Shown: positions 43,906-57,903, counted from the stretch's first letter. The stretch is 64,000 nt of DNA from Dryomyza anilis (GCA_951804985.1 OX638132.1:106239737-106303736), one strand, 5' to 3'. Numbers and translations: made by a program. The notes: a model not told the origin generated them from the sequence alone.

Positions 43906-44029
43906 TGTGCGTTTTATAAAGTTTGAATTGCTTTAAAAATTAGTAAATTTTTGTTTCAATTTTTGTTTGTTTTCTTGGTTTATTCATCAATTAGAATAAC
44001 GTATATAAAATATAATTTGATTTGAACAA

Positions 44030-44200
44030 CTTACTGAATTATAAATATGTATTTTGTGGAGGCATTAATTGTTTGTTTTAAAGCACCTATCGATTGGTAA
44101 AGCATCTATCGTTATTTGTAAGAAAAATGTTTGACAAAGATGCTGTAAAAACCAACAATTTACCACTATTTTATCTTTTCAATTTTTCCAAAAACTATAA
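44030..44200. mobile_element. D-family fragment
   Basis: AATTGTTTGTTTTAAAGCAC, CTATCGATTGG and CCACTATTTTATCTT match the D interior. No TIR is present. Confidence 0.45.
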
Positions 44201-45230
44201 TTCCGTCAAATTAGTATGTTATTCCAAATATGTACAGAATGCATAGTGTACCATATATGGTAGACATCAAAAATCGTACTTTTTTTCGCTTTTCCGGGAA
44301 AATCGTCAAATTTCCAGAAAAATTAATTAATTCGTGTTTAGCGAGCGATTTTACATACCGGTAGCTTGGTCTCTATAATAGGGGCTGACCTCACGCAGGG
44401 TTAATTCTATCAGTCTTTGAACTTAAATCGGCGAATGCCAACTAAAAAAAACATTTTCCGTTACTATAAAAAATATAAAATGTATTTATTCACTTTCTAA
44501 AGTCATCCGAAAATCACTAGAAAATATTTAAATAATTACTTCATTAGAATTGATTTTCTAAGTGTAGCTATTTTACTCAAAATTTCCACCATATGTTTTA
44601 CACCTTTTACTGAAAAGCTACCTAGCTCTTGTGCAATATTTTCAAATTTATTTCTACTCCCTAAAATTCGCAAATATTACACTCAAAATAATTAAAGCGA
44701 CAATAGTGAAATACTTGTTTCTAAATTAAAAATTCATAAAATATACGATTTATTGTAAATATAACTCAGCATTCGTAATTTTTAATTTCGGTACGAGTTT
44801 TTATTTAACGATACGTTCGTATATTTTACAATTTTATATTCGAAGAAAACAAGAAAAAAGCAGAAAACATGACAGAACCAATCAACCAAGCAATTGCGTA
44901 AATGTATTGAATTTAATTCGTAAATCAATCGCGTGTAAAAAAAATACTATTTTGTGTGTGTGCCAAGTTTGGAATCGACCATCACGAAGTCGAAATATTT
45001 CCATTTATTAAAGAGGACAGTTGTATGTGAAAGTATGAGAGAGAGACGCATTATTCGTCAGATTATTTCGTGGATTATTTTCACAAATGATTTTTGTAAA
45101 ATATACGAATTTAAACATAAATATGTTTCGTAACTTTACAAAAGTTCGTTGATACTCTTTAAGAACGTTTTCGTATTATTTCGAGTGTATTCCTTAAGTT
45201 AGCGAAAAGTGTGAACTCTGAATATAGCTA
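44201..45230. other. Gene-free sequence
   Basis: AT-rich with chance frames; nothing recognised. Confidence 0.35.
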
Positions 45231-48071
45231 CACTCAGAAACAAAAACTATAAAATCCATAGGAATTCCTATTGATTCAACGATTTTTTACTATTAAATTT
45301 AGTCAATGGGATTTCTCCTATTAATATCATAGCGTAGGAAGTATTAATATTATAGTGGCGTCCACCTATTGATTTTAATAGTGTTTACTATTGAAAATTA
45401 ATGTGATGTCCTATTAAAACTGAAATGTCACATTAAAACAATAGTTTATCACATTAAGATAAACTGACTTATACTATTATATCAATATGATAAAAATATT
45501 AATTTGATAATTTAGACCATTGTATTGTTAAATATTGCAATATAAATGCAATAGTTTAAATCATTTAAAAATAATTATAAATCACATTAATTTTAAATGA
45601 AAAAACTATAATATCTATGGGACCGTACTATTCAAACTATTGTTTTTCATATAATTAAATTCTAAATGCTATTAGTATTATTGGAAAGCTAAATAAATGT
45701 AAACGAGTCAAATATATTTTGATGTACATTTTTTTAATGAAATAATTTATACAAAGTATATTATTTAGGTCTTTTTTTGACACACTATATCAATAAAATA
45801 ATAAAATAGTATGTGAAATGGCCTCGACATCTAATTTTTTTCCAAACATAGTATGTGAAATGGCCTCGACTTGCAAACGTTCACCGAATCATTTCAATTT
45901 TGTGCTGCCTTCTTGCGCTTATTTAAAGACTGCGATAACAACATGGTTACAACGAAGTGAATCTGAAAAATAAATAAATTTAAAAACATTTATTAGTATT
46001 TCATAAAATTATGTTAAAGTATTAAAATCATGAATCCTATTGACGCTATAAGATATAAATACAAAATCAATAGTTTGTTTCATATAACATATTATATGTC
46101 AACAAGAGACTGGTTAAAAAATGACAAAACTATAGCGACAATTACTGTCATCCTATTAAGTTAAAATTTAATATCCCTGCAGTGAAATCTAAACTAGTAG
46201 CATATATATGTAGTATTCATATTAGTAACCATGTTTCTAGTTCGGTAGCTAGTTAAAATGGATGCAGAGAAAAACAGTTCAAAAATTTGTTCGTGTCAAA
46301 ATTGTCAAAAACAAAATAAATTATGAAATACAAATTATATTTCATTTATCTATTTTGCAGGAAACATCTTTCTTGTTAACTTTATTGAGGGTTCCATTGT
46401 GCGGTTTGTTTTATTTCTTTCCGTCATGGACTTGTACAATTTAACAAATAACGTATTTGAAAAACCCTAAAAACCGTAGCTTGACTGCTGATAACAAGAC
46501 GAGCCAATCGCTCTCTTCTACGCTGTCCACCATCAAGTCTCATTTTACAAACTTTCTTGACTGGAGCAATTTCATCCATTCGGTCCACATGAACTAGGCA
46601 GCGAAAACATAGATTTTGATGCGCTTGACTTACAGCTCTAGTGTTTCAACTGGTAAATATTAATATATCGATAGGAAATACATATAAAAGCAATAGTTTA
46701 CGTCATTAAACATAATGATGCTACAGTTTATCCTATTAAAACAAAATGGCAAAACTATAACTGCAAAACTTTTCATCCTATGAAAATCATTTTTAATATT
46801 TTCATCCTATAGAAAATATAGTATCCCAGCAAACCAAACGATAATTTTACGATATTGAAACGATATCGTTTATAGCCTCAAATTATCGTTTTCGATAATC
46901 TATAATGATACGAAAACGATAGGGTTTTCGATAAAAACGAACCTGTCTAAAATGATATCGTTATTTTTGCCGTTATAGATATCGAGATGATATCATAAAT
47001 GGATTTATTTTCGATAAACAAATTTTATTTGCTCAGAAAATTTTATTTTTTGACAAAAATTATAAAGAACACGAAATTAACTTTTCAAATACTTTGACTT
47101 TTATATCTAAAATTTATCATTATTATATCGAAATTAAAAATTATCGTCAAATGGTTTGTATGGATTATACAAACAAAAATAACAGTATGATATATAAACA
47201 TATTGGTTCTATAGTTTATGCTATTAAAACAAAATGACAAACTATAACGACAATGTTATTCATCCTTTGAAGTTCGTATTTAATATGTTGATCCTATGAA
47301 AGCAATAGGAAATAGCTATAAACTCAATAGAACAACTAAAAGAAAGTATGAATATGTTATTTCTGAAATTTAATATTTAATATACACGAAATTTTATTTA
47401 ATAAATAAAAATGAAAATAATGCAAATTTGAATGCTTACCTTGAGAATGATGCTTCAAGTGTCTGTGTCCCAAAAGGCTTCTCAGATGCCTTTTTTCATG
47501 TATTGTCTTGATTTGTGTCCGTCTTCTTTGACTTTTTTTATTTTCTTTATTATTTTGTTTTTGTTTTCTTATACACTTTTTTACTTTTTAATGTATCACC
47601 TTTGCTTCACGACCAAACAGAATATAGTTATGAATTTTGCAATCAACATTCTCCATTGCATTTTTAGGTATTTAAATACCTACTAATTTCTGAACGTACA
47701 AATTTTAGTAACTTTAGTAACAAAAAATTTGCGGTTTTGTTGAATACCTTTTTAAATACGTTTTTTTTCTCTATACAATACTTTTTATTTAAAGCAACAT
47801 TGAAAAATTTCTTTTTATTGTTTTTAATGGTTTTATCCCATTACTGTAATAGTTTAATTAATGTGAAACAAACTATTAATAATCAATAGTATTGCACTAT
47901 AAAATAAACAATACTAAAATTACTATTTTATCAATACATGTCCTATTGAATTAATGTTGATCACCTTATTGGTACAAAATACTATAAAAACTATTGAATT
48001 AATAGGAAAAACTATTGTTTATGTCTTATAGAATCAATAGTCGTACTATTGGTTTTTTTGTTTTCTGAGTG
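45231..48071. mobile_element. B element, 2.84 kb, TIR with TA duplication, no transposase
   Basis: CACTCAGAAACAAAAACT at 45231 is mirrored by TTTTTGTTTTCTGAGTG ending at 48071; TA precedes and follows (45229-45230, 48072-48073). The interior is dominated by ACTATTAA, CCTATTGA and ATAGTTT words. Frames are at most 84 codons and unrecognised. The C MITE at 46825-47163 lies inside. The 2-bp TA target fits Tc1/mariner-like transposition, but superfamily assignment is tentative. Confidence 0.5.
46825..47163. mobile_element. C-family MITE nested in B
   Basis: CCCAGCAAACCAAACGATAA at the left; the right end, inverted, is CCATACAAACCATTTGACGA. The interior matches 13162-13450 in reverse orientation (TCGATAATCTATAATGATA, then TTATTTTCGATAAACAAAT). 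Confidence 0.55.
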
Positions 48072-48073
48072 TA

Positions 48074-49218
48074 TCTGTTATGATTTTAAACATTGGTTAT
48101 GAAAAATGTTAAAAAAACGATTTGTTTTAATTTCAAACATTTGCATGATATATGCAGCAAAATTTATAGGTAACGTAACGTTTTTTTAATATAATTCTCG
48201 AACATTTTTAGAGATTCGTAGAACTACATTAACCTATTTACGCTACTTCAACTTTAAGTCAATACTTTCAGTTGTTTAGTTTAGATTAAAAAGGTTTACA
48301 CTAAAAAACAATTAACCGCAGACGTTTTAATTGGTGGAACTGAATTAAATTTAATGCTGTGGAGTTCGCTGCATTCATAGACGCAGATAGACACAGAGAC
48401 AGACACTGAGACAGACACAAAGACATAAAGTACAGACAGAGCTACAATTTCGCCTGGCTAGCTGTTCGTCAAACAATCGGTTGCGTGTTGATAAACGGTT
48501 CAATTGATGAAATACGTTCGTTAACCCACGAACAAAGTGCGCAACAAAGCCCCGACAATAAGGACAGCCAACTAAGCAATTTCACTCGTACAATTTGTGC
48601 AGATACTTCAGATTAAATGCCACAAGAACGAAATGTTCACAAAGCACGCAGCTGCAATGATTACATGAGACTTTCGTAAATTGTATCAGTTACACTCAGA
48701 ATATCGTAGCAACATACTACATACTTTGATATGTGCTTCGTTCTGTTTAGTTCCTGTCTTTCCTCAGATGCCTATCGACCTTTTTCAAATTCAAAGCATT
48801 CTCTCTGGCAAAGGGAGCCGAAGTGGTTTGAAATTTCATACTCAGAATTAACACTTCATTATTTTTATTGCATATTCAAATCACTACAAAATAGGCGAAT
48901 ATATTGTCAGACGTTTATGTCACCTGTGGGTAAACTCGAGCGGAAATTACTTTCATTGTTAGTTCCAGAATACTGCATTCAATTTTGATATTATTCGCAT
49001 AACGCACTTCACATGAACAAAATATGTATGCAATATGCTTGGCAATAAATTAAATTAAGTCGCTCAAGTGACAGTTTTAGACTTTTAGCTAAAATTCAGG
49101 GAAGAACTCCAGTTTGTCGCCCGCCCTCATGGAACACTCAAAAATCATAAACCTACAATTCACCCTCCTAAATATAAAAACAATACTCACTTTTCAGACA
49201 ACCATTTTTTCTATAATA
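48074..49218. other. Gene-free sequence; 48340-48700 less AT-rich
   Basis: Contains AGACAGACAC-type simple repeats at 48380-48440 and a compositionally distinct 300-bp stretch that could be regulatory or a non-coding exon. No evidence either way. Confidence 0.35.
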
Positions 49219-49641
49219 CCCCAGACAAAATTTTAGCAGGGCCGTGGCAGTTCAGAAACATATTCTCGACATATTTCAAACATAAAAAGGCGGAGTTTGT
49301 ATCAAAAACTGTCTGTTTTCTGCCCGCTCCCCAAATATGGCGTGAATCTGCCATTAAGATGCCATACAATTTTACAACCTCCTGTCCGGAGAGAAAATTT
49401 CTGGCTTTTTTCAGGAATATTTCGGGCATATTTCCGGCAAACGCACAGCTAAATGGAATATCTTGGGAAGTGTATAGCAGGGTGTAAAATTTTATGGCAT
49501 TTTAATAGCAGATTCACGTCATATTTTAGGAATGGGCAGAAAACAAACAGCTTGTGATACAAACTCCGCCTTTGTCTCTTCGAAATATTTCGAGAAAATG
49601 TTTCTGAACTGCCACGACCCTGCCAAAAATTTTGTCTGGGG
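49219..49641. mobile_element. R fold-back element, full two-arm copy, 423 bp
   Basis: The outer ends CCCCAGACAAAATTTTAGCA and CTGCCAAAAATTTTGTCTGGGG are inverted. Similarity continues inward for about 160 bp (GCCGTGGCAGTTCAGAAACA against its complement; AAGGCGGAGTTTGTATCA against its complement). The centre holds CCGGAGAGAAAATTTCTGGC, the motif that begins the one-arm copies. Confidence 0.7.
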
Positions 49642-51587
49642 GTATCCACAAAAATGGCTCTACGAAATCAGGCCCCACGAAATAAAGCCCCCTAACTTAA
49701 AACGAAATAACTCCCAAAATTGGGGCTTTATTCCGGAAGTCTATCTATGCACCAGTTAAAACAATTGTGACTTTTCAGACTCGTGCGAAAGTCCATCCAA
49801 TTATTTGTGTGACAATTTCAAGGAGAAGATAAATTGATCCACACTGCGTATGAGTAACATTGTTAGAGTCATTTAAAATATGGCATATTTAATAGAAGTA
49901 AATAAAATAGAATCAAATATAACAAAAGCGAATAGAATGATGAGAATAAAACATTTTACTGTCATGATAAAGCACAAAATATGATTTATTCACCATGTAT
50001 GCAAATTCACTCGGCGGCTCCACCATACAACATCTGCCCCTCAAGCACGCTGAACCCGGATTATGTAGGAGTAAAAAATAAAATAAAAAAATGAAGAAGT
50101 ATATTTTAAAAGCACTTGGCAAGTATTTGCACTTTCACATACATGCATGTATACTTAAGCACCGAAAAACACATACAACACAGGATCAAACAATTTAGGA
50201 GTGCTGGTGGGAACCCCAAAAGAGTGCCATTAACTGAAAATTCGAAAATGATGCATTGCTCAAAGAGGTCGTTAGAACCTGTAACGTTTTTGTAACATGG
50301 GTACATTTTTATTTTTCTTTAATTTTTATAAAAACAAATTCAAATGTCACCGAATTGCAAACAGTTGTAATCCGTCCGGCTCAAGTAATACTTTACAGAG
50401 ACTGATCTTAAAATTATTACTTTAATATAATATGCAAGTCCAAGTAGAACGTTTACACTTTTTCCTAAGTACTATAGAAACTTTTCTCATTATAGAAACT
50501 TTTCCAATTGTCTCAATATGTTGCACGTAGAATACGATTATTGCGAATATATTGCTGATGACTTATATGATTCTTATGAGGACTGCAATGGCTTGGGACT
50601 ATCACATATTTTAAAATCAATGAAAATGAAAAAAAAACCTTACAGCTTTATACTAGCGAACAATAACAATTGTTATCTATAACAATTGTTACAAATGGCA
50701 ATTGATTCAGACTTTTACGACAATAAACATAGAAAATAAAATTGACAGTATACGAATTTGTGACAATAGTGACAAAGCCCTCTATTGTGACCAATTTGAA
50801 TTTGTGACTCTTGCCAGAATAGGGCTATTAGTATTCCAAATAAAACTAATTGGTGCAACACAGTAATTAATGTTCGTCATTTTTTTTTATAAAATAAATA
50901 TTAATACTGAAAACCATAGACGACATAGCCAAATAAAAGTTAGTTAGCGTGTTATAATAAATAAACTGAGGGGAATTATTTTAAAGCATGCAAATTAATT
51001 CCATGTTTATCCTCAAAGGTATTCCAAAAAGCCACCTATTTAAAAGCTACTCAAAATGTGTCTCACACAGCAAAGGCGATTAGAGCAGCAAATTCAGCAA
51101 TAATTCGCCGTGAATCAAGGGTGTTTGGTTGGCCTTGTATAGGGGTAAATGGAAAATTTTTGTTATTTATTTAAACTGTCGTATAATTATGCATTATACA
51201 CGTTTTATAGACATGGTAAAAGGATTTGGTGGCTGGAAAAACAGCCATCAATGTTGATGCGTTTGGTGGCGGCCTAATATTTGCATTATTGGATAAACAC
51301 GATAAACACACCCAAAGAAAAATGTTGTTCCTCATCAAATTCAGATACCATAAAAATAGATACCTTTTCACCTATATTTAATACATCACAACTATATAAA
51401 ATCTTATATTAAATGACTACTAATTGTCTTTCTGTTTGTAAAATTTTACTACTTTATACCATTTGGTTTAGCAACTATAAACATTTTAAAAATATGAAAA
51501 ACTGGACATTTGACAAATGGACTTTGTTTGTGGATTTGGTGGAAAGGATTAAAGAGTGATAGATATTGTTTGAAAACCATATATCGC
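49642..51587. other. Gene-free sequence
   Basis: A small inverted repeat AACAATTGTTATCTATAACAATTGTT near 50665. No gene or element ends recognised. Confidence 0.35.
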
Positions 51588-51997
51588 CACTGTCATGCCA
51601 AAGGGGCGAATGTACATTTTTAAAAATGTTGGGAAATAAAATTTTAAAGTTTGAAGTGCTTTAAAACGCCAATCGATAGGTGCTTTAAAAACAAACAATT
51701 AATACCTTTACACCATTATTTTATCTTGCACCAATAAAAAGTTATAGCAAAAAAACGAAGAAATTGGAAAAATTGAAAATCTTGTCAACGAAAAAACGAA
51801 AAGATTCGCCCTTTTGGCATGACAAGATTTTCAATTTTTCAAATTCGAACTTTTGGTTTTGTCTTTTGTGGCTATAAATATCCAACAAAATGACACGCAA
51901 TTTTGGCACATCATACTTGAGGATAAACTACAATCAAAAATGTAAAAAAAAACGCAAATGTCAAAAATTTCACATTCGACCCTTTGGCATGATAGTG
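51588..51997. mobile_element. D-family element, complete, 410 bp
   Basis: CACTGTCATGCCAAAGGGGC is mirrored by CCCTTTGGCATGATAGTG. Internal CCCTTTTGGCATGACAAG and AAAGCACCTATCGATTGGCG-type blocks are shared with the copies at 3839-4735 and 53951-54405. No clear target duplication. Confidence 0.65.
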
Positions 51998-53540
51998 ACG
52001 AAATGGTCTGCAATATATTATTAGGTATACCTTAAATTCGTAGTTTTGGGGTGTTACTGGTCATATTATTGGTCAGACTGGTCATATCCTTGGGTTTATT
52101 TCAAAATATCAGTCGATTTATTCCTAATGGAATTAGATAGAAAAAAATCAAATCAAGAAAAAGTCCAAGTCCAAAATATAAGAATTGTTCCTTCACAAGA
52201 GGGAAATTTAATTAATTTTAAAATTTGTCGTTTCTATCAAAAATAGTTGTATGTTTAATATAAACGTTTTAAGGGCTAACGAACTTTTGTTCAGAATATA
52301 CTTTACGATAAACGTTAATTTTTTACTGCAAACCCTTTACCCCTATTCAAAGTTGAAGCAAGTAGTAAGAGATATTCTTCTGATCTAATTTTTTCCCTTG
52401 CGTGTAATGTGTACATTATTGATACAGAGAATTTTTCAAACTACGCATTTAAAAAGTCTAATGGAACAAAATATCTTTAATAATAAAGACCATCGATTTA
52501 AATTCACGCAATATTTATTCGCCCAATTGTTGGTTAATAAATGATATTTGAGAGCCTCCTATACAACAATTGATGGAGTGTTTTCCTTGGGTACAAAAAG
52601 CAGACTCAATTTCAATTAAGAAAGAATCACCGAAGTTTATCTTCAGCAACTATGAAATACATGCATACAGAAAGAAGGTTGACTGTGGGCATTTCTAATT
52701 AATATTGATGAATTAGGTGGATATTTGTAATAGGTCACATCAAAGTATATCAATTTATTGAGACGCAACTATAGAGTGATGGAAAATATAGCTGTAGCAA
52801 TCGGAAAAGTCAACCAGAGCAGCAGCAAAACAAAATATTAAAATCGTGAAATTATGTTGCCACAAATTGTCCTCACACATACAGCCATTTCGAAAAGTAT
52901 TCATAATGATATCAGCTGTGAAGGGGACCGTGTTGTTGTTTGTAAGGATAATGATATCGACGCACACTTGAACTTGAACATGTGGGCTGGCAATCGCATC
53001 TGTTGTGATGTTTATGAGATACAACAAGAAGAGTGAATCTGACTACATTAGATAAAGATTATAAATAATATTTTAATGACTTCAATTGCAACTGAATTCT
53101 ACTTGTTTCGTTATTGTTGTCTCTTTTTTGTACTTACAAAATTAACTTTTCGTAATAAAGATGATTATATATATTTTTATTACAAACATATTTAAATGAA
53201 ATATATATTTAGTTGACTTGTAACATGGCGACATCTAAAAGAGGATAATAAAATCACTCATTTTTTATATTTTTATTCAAAATTTATTTTTACAAATTTC
53301 TTTTTCGATTTTATTTTTGAAAATATCTTTTTTATTTTTCTTCCTTGAAATATTCCTAATTTTTTTTTATTCCCAAATTTATTAAATTCCTAAATTTTAT
53401 TTTGAAAAAAATAGATTAGTTGTTTTCAAATAAATGATATTTTATAAATCAAGCAAGCAGTATTTAACAATTAACCTTACATGAATTTTAAACACATGTA
53501 CATTAGACTGACAATGGAAAATCATGATTTCGAATCGAGT
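51998..53540. other. Gene-free sequence
   Basis: Chance frames only; 52860-53030 is slightly less AT-rich. Confidence 0.35.
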
Positions 53541-53946
53541 GGAGGTCACCCTCTAGAAATGCTCTATTGGATGAGAAAATCGATGTGAAGAATTTTCAGC
53601 GAAATCCGAATATGGGAAATGGACCCGACGGGTTTCAAAGTAAGCGTTTCCGTACGTAAATCGACAATTTCAAAATTGTATTGAAATTATGTCTCTCAAA
53701 CACATTAAACTATAAAAGTGGGTGTCATCAGTTGGAAAATTTTATTAGCTTTTCAATAAATAAATAAAAAAATCGGATGTAAAATACAGAATCAGTGATT
53801 ATTTCAACAGGCATCCTTCGTTTTTTATTTTCATTTTTGATATTGTTAATTTAGGCACGAAAACACCTACCTTGAGGTCCCGATGGGTCCATTTCCCATA
53901 TTCGATTTTCTCATTCAATAGAGCATTTCTAGGGGCTGACCTTGAC
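53541..53946. mobile_element. O element, about 406 bp with imperfect long TIRs
   Basis: CTAGAAATGCTCTATTGGAT, GAGAAAATCGA and ATATGGGAAATGGACCC at the left are mirrored at the right (GGGTCCATTTCCCATATTCG, TCTCATTCAATAGAGCATTT). It abuts the D copy that follows. Confidence 0.6.
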
Positions 53947-53950
53947 AAAG

Positions 53951-54405
53951 CCATTGTCATGCCAAAGGGGCGAAATCAAATTTTATTGTTTGAAGTGTTT
54001 TAAAAAGTGTTTAATGAAGTATGTAAAAATGGTTTTGTTTTTTTATTTATCTTTGGATTTTGAGAACTTACTGTATTATAAATACGGATTTTGTGTGGGT
54101 ATATCCTGACTAAACGCAAATGTTTTTGTAAATATGTTTACCAAATATTTTTGTTCTTTTTGATATAACTCTTTATTTGCACAAGATAAAATAATGATGT
54201 ACGGTAATTATGGTATGTTTTCAAAGCAATTATCGATTGGCAACATTATTTAAAAATAATTTTCGGAACATTTTTTTTGCAATTAATAAAAATAAAAAAG
54301 AAATATATTTTAAATTAATGCTGCCTGTCGATTGGTGCTTTAAAAACTTCATGTCTTTACAGCACTATTTTATCTTGTACCAATAAAAAGTTATAGCAAA
54401 AAAAA
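53951..54405. mobile_element. D-family element, one end truncated
   Basis: It starts TTGTCATGCCAAAGGGGCGA. Interior blocks occur in reverse order to 3839-4735, including the uninterrupted sequence (GTATATCCTGACTAAACGCA) that corresponds to the empty site of the A MITE there. Confidence 0.55.
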
Positions 54406-57304
54406 AGATCCTAATAGAGGAAGGTTTGACGAAGACGAATGTTGTTACGTTTCCCCTTAAAATGGCTTATTTCATATAGAAACATAAATATTATTACATC
54501 CAAAAGAGAACATGGTTTGGAACGACCAGAATGTAAATATGTTTACCGAGAAACAAATTTTAGATTCTGTTCAAAAAGTTGTATGTTTCCAGAACAGTAT
54601 GAACGCCAGACGAATGTTGCAAGCATAATTGTGTTTAAATTTAATTCATTTTATATTTCTGTTGAAACATAATTACCATAAAATAAATCCATTGTTCTGC
54701 CAAACATAACATTATTTAAATGCAATTAAAAACATTTGTTTATTTTGAAACATGTAAAATTAATTGAATTTGTTGAACAATGAAATTATGTTAGTACATT
54801 TAATATGTTATAACAATCTGAATAAATGTATATTCAATTTCGATTATAATGTAATTTCACTTTATTCGTAATACAGATATGGTAATTTCAAATTAATTTA
54901 TAAATACATATTGAAACATATTTAGTTGTCAGTGTAGCCTCCAGACACATAAACCAACGCAGAGCTGAAAATAAGCCATCATTATCATACCGTTATGTTT
55001 GAATATGGTTGCGAGCATTTTAACCTTTCAATGGCATTCAAACTTTAAAACTGTATATTATATTTTTTTAAAATAATGTATTTGGTTAGTATTACTTCTA
55101 GGATGACAAAATTATAAAATTAACATTGTAACTTACCATTGTCGCTATACAATTTTTTGTCCGAGTAGCTATTTAATATGTACTACAACTGTTGTTCTGT
55201 GTTTTATTTTATAGCAACCATAAATTGGCAATGCAATGTGTGTGTTTTTCGTTTATTGCAAAATATATATTTTATGTTCAAATGTTGAAATTTATTTCAG
55301 TTGAGATTGATCACTTTATTGTAGGCTGTATACTGTAAATGTTTTCATCACGACTATTAACGACTGAATCCATAGATGAAATATAAAAAACAGTCGTGTT
55401 GACACTAAGAACGCAAATATTTGGCCGCAACCAAATGACGCATAATTTATGACGTTCGGAATAGAAAAGTTCACAAATTGATGGCAGAGCGTTGCACTTA
55501 TAGAAAGAAATAAAAAAGAAAAATTAACATTTCAGCCATAATTTACAACGTATCACTTTATGATTTATAATGATGTCGTCTTTAGAGTTTTATTGCAGTC
55601 TCTTGTATGATTTTATGCGAGTTTTAATTTATTTTCGACTGACTGTGCTTAGAGCCATCGAGTCGGTGGGTGATTGACTCGATATTATGTTGATGTTCAG
55701 GTTGATACTGATGGTGCTGGTGATGTTTATGAAAGTGAAAAATCGAAATTTTCCCACGATACAATGCAGCTGTATAAATATTTCTGTTCAACGATAACAA
55801 AAAATGTCAAATGTATCAACAAAAACAGAAGATTTCACTCATGAGTATTCACGGTGAGTGGGCGTTCATGCTGATGCTTGATTATCCATTCAGTCAGACA
55901 GTCAGTCAGTCATTCTGTCAACTGAACGGAACGAAACGCGCAGTAAGGAGAAAATGCATTTTCCGAATGCTACGTAAATGTTTAAAGATTGTTTATGTCG
56001 CTTACTTTTAATTAATTAATTACTGTATGAGAAATATTGCTTTCGGAACAAGATATAAATGTTTCAAAAAGCTAAAAACATGTGTAAGAAAAAAACGAAC
56101 AATACTTTGTAGTATTCTGAATGATTGTTTATGTGGCATGAGTTCATTTGGCAACTGAATGAACTTTTTTAAAAGTTAAGTAAGTATTGCTGTAATAAAT
56201 TTCGAAATATTGAGAATATTTAAAATCGGTCAAGTGCAACGTTCGCTGGGCCAATCTGCCCTCAGCCCCGACACTTGGACCAATTAGTGTCATCATAACT
56301 TTGGTCGATGGTGATTCACGAAACACTTAAATCGAAACGTTTAAACAATTTTTATATTTTGCTCTACACACTAATTACATTCATCAGTTTACATGCGTTG
56401 AACCCATTTATTTATTTATTTGGTTTTTATCAGTCAGCAACTTAGCATTTATCTTCACTTCATTAATTTCACTTTAATTATTTAAAAGTGGTTTTTATTT
56501 TTGTGTTTCCAATATTGACTTGTGCAATTTTCTTGTTTTTGGTGTTTGGCTGAAACTGGTATTTCTCGAAAATTTAAATTTTAAGCATTTTACTAAAAAA
56601 AAACAACGAAAATATTTTGCATCTTTGTAGACAGACCATTAATTTTAATGATATCGAAAACAAGTTTCGTATTTATTTATCTGAATTCGAGTTAAGTGAT
56701 TAGATTTATGCGAAATATACTTTTTGTTGTCACATACAAATAAATCTGATATATACAAACACATCTTCAGTAGTAACAACTATTTGGACAGTGACAAAAC
56801 TTGCATTAGCAAAAATGACGTTTGTCACATTTCGACTATGATTAGTTTTAAATGATCGGACAACATGTTGTAAAATCATTTTTAATGTGGTTTTCTTAAA
56901 TACAAAAAAAAAATAAATACATACATCAAACTATAACCAGTTTACTAAACAAAACAGTGAAAAGAGAAAATTAGCATTTGTGGTATTTGGTTCAGAAAAT
57001 GTTTAAAATTTAAACTATGTATGGTTCTATATAAAGAGGTACCTACGCTGCCAATACTTAAATTTATTAAGACAAAATGTGATTTTGTCTCCTTAGCATT
57101 AATGGTATTTTTTTCACGACTTTTTTAATTAACAATCCTGTTATACGCAAAAAATAGAAAACATTTTTGGAAGAAAAAAATGTTTTAAAATATAATTTTT
57201 TATAGTGTTGGTACATTATTGATGTAGTTTTTTTTTGGAGTAAAAAAAAATGTATATGCTGACCACCAAAATCGGTTTTAATATTTTTACACCATCATTT
57301 CACA
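54406..57304. other. Gene-free sequence
   Basis: 55640-55960 is less AT-rich with CAGTCAGACAGTCAGTCAGTC. No coding exon or element recognised. Confidence 0.35.
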
Positions 57305-57523
57305 CACCCAGAAAAAAATACTATATAAATAATAGTTTTTTACTATTAAAAATAGTCAATAGGATAAATTATTATTTTAATTATTATTTAAATTTATTCA
57401 GAAAATACCATTAAATACTAGAAAATACCATGACATTGCCATTGAGTTTATATGAAAAAATTTATTTGTTGTATACTATTAAATCAATAATTGTCCTATT
57501 GACCAATTTTAATGGGATTTGAG
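57305..57523. mobile_element. A-family MITE, right end missing
   Basis: CACCCAGAAAAAAATACTAT begins the copy. It matches 4302 on for most of its length, including CATGACATTGCCATTGAGTT, and loses the final TTCTGGGTG. Confidence 0.6.
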
Positions 57524-57892
57524 GTAATTATGATAATGGTTCAAGTGCTACAGTAATTTAATGGTTCACGTGCTACAGTAATTTAACTGAATGCAAAATA
57601 TTGAATTTCAATGAAATTTTTTAATTTATTAAGGGGTAGACCTATCAAAATATTTTTTTATAAATCAGGAAACACGATTAAATAAAACTAGTTATTCTCA
57701 AAATTTCCCGGTTTCACATAGAATGGCCGATATTCAGGTGTTAAGTAATTTTTAGAATTTATTATATTTAAAATATTTATACATGTTAAATAGTATTTCA
57801 TTAAATAGTAATGTATTCAGTATCGAATATGTTATATTTAATATTTGAAAGACTTAAGTATTGAACATAAGTTATGACTTTTTATAATGCTA
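57524..57892. other. Gene-free sequence
   Basis: AT-rich; nothing recognised. Confidence 0.3.
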
Positions 57893-57903
57893 AAATGAAA
57901 TGG

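Noticed and set aside
45231..48071. An LTR retrotransposon
   Set aside because: The ends are inverted rather than direct repeats, and there is no gag, protease or reverse transcriptase trace or primer-binding site.
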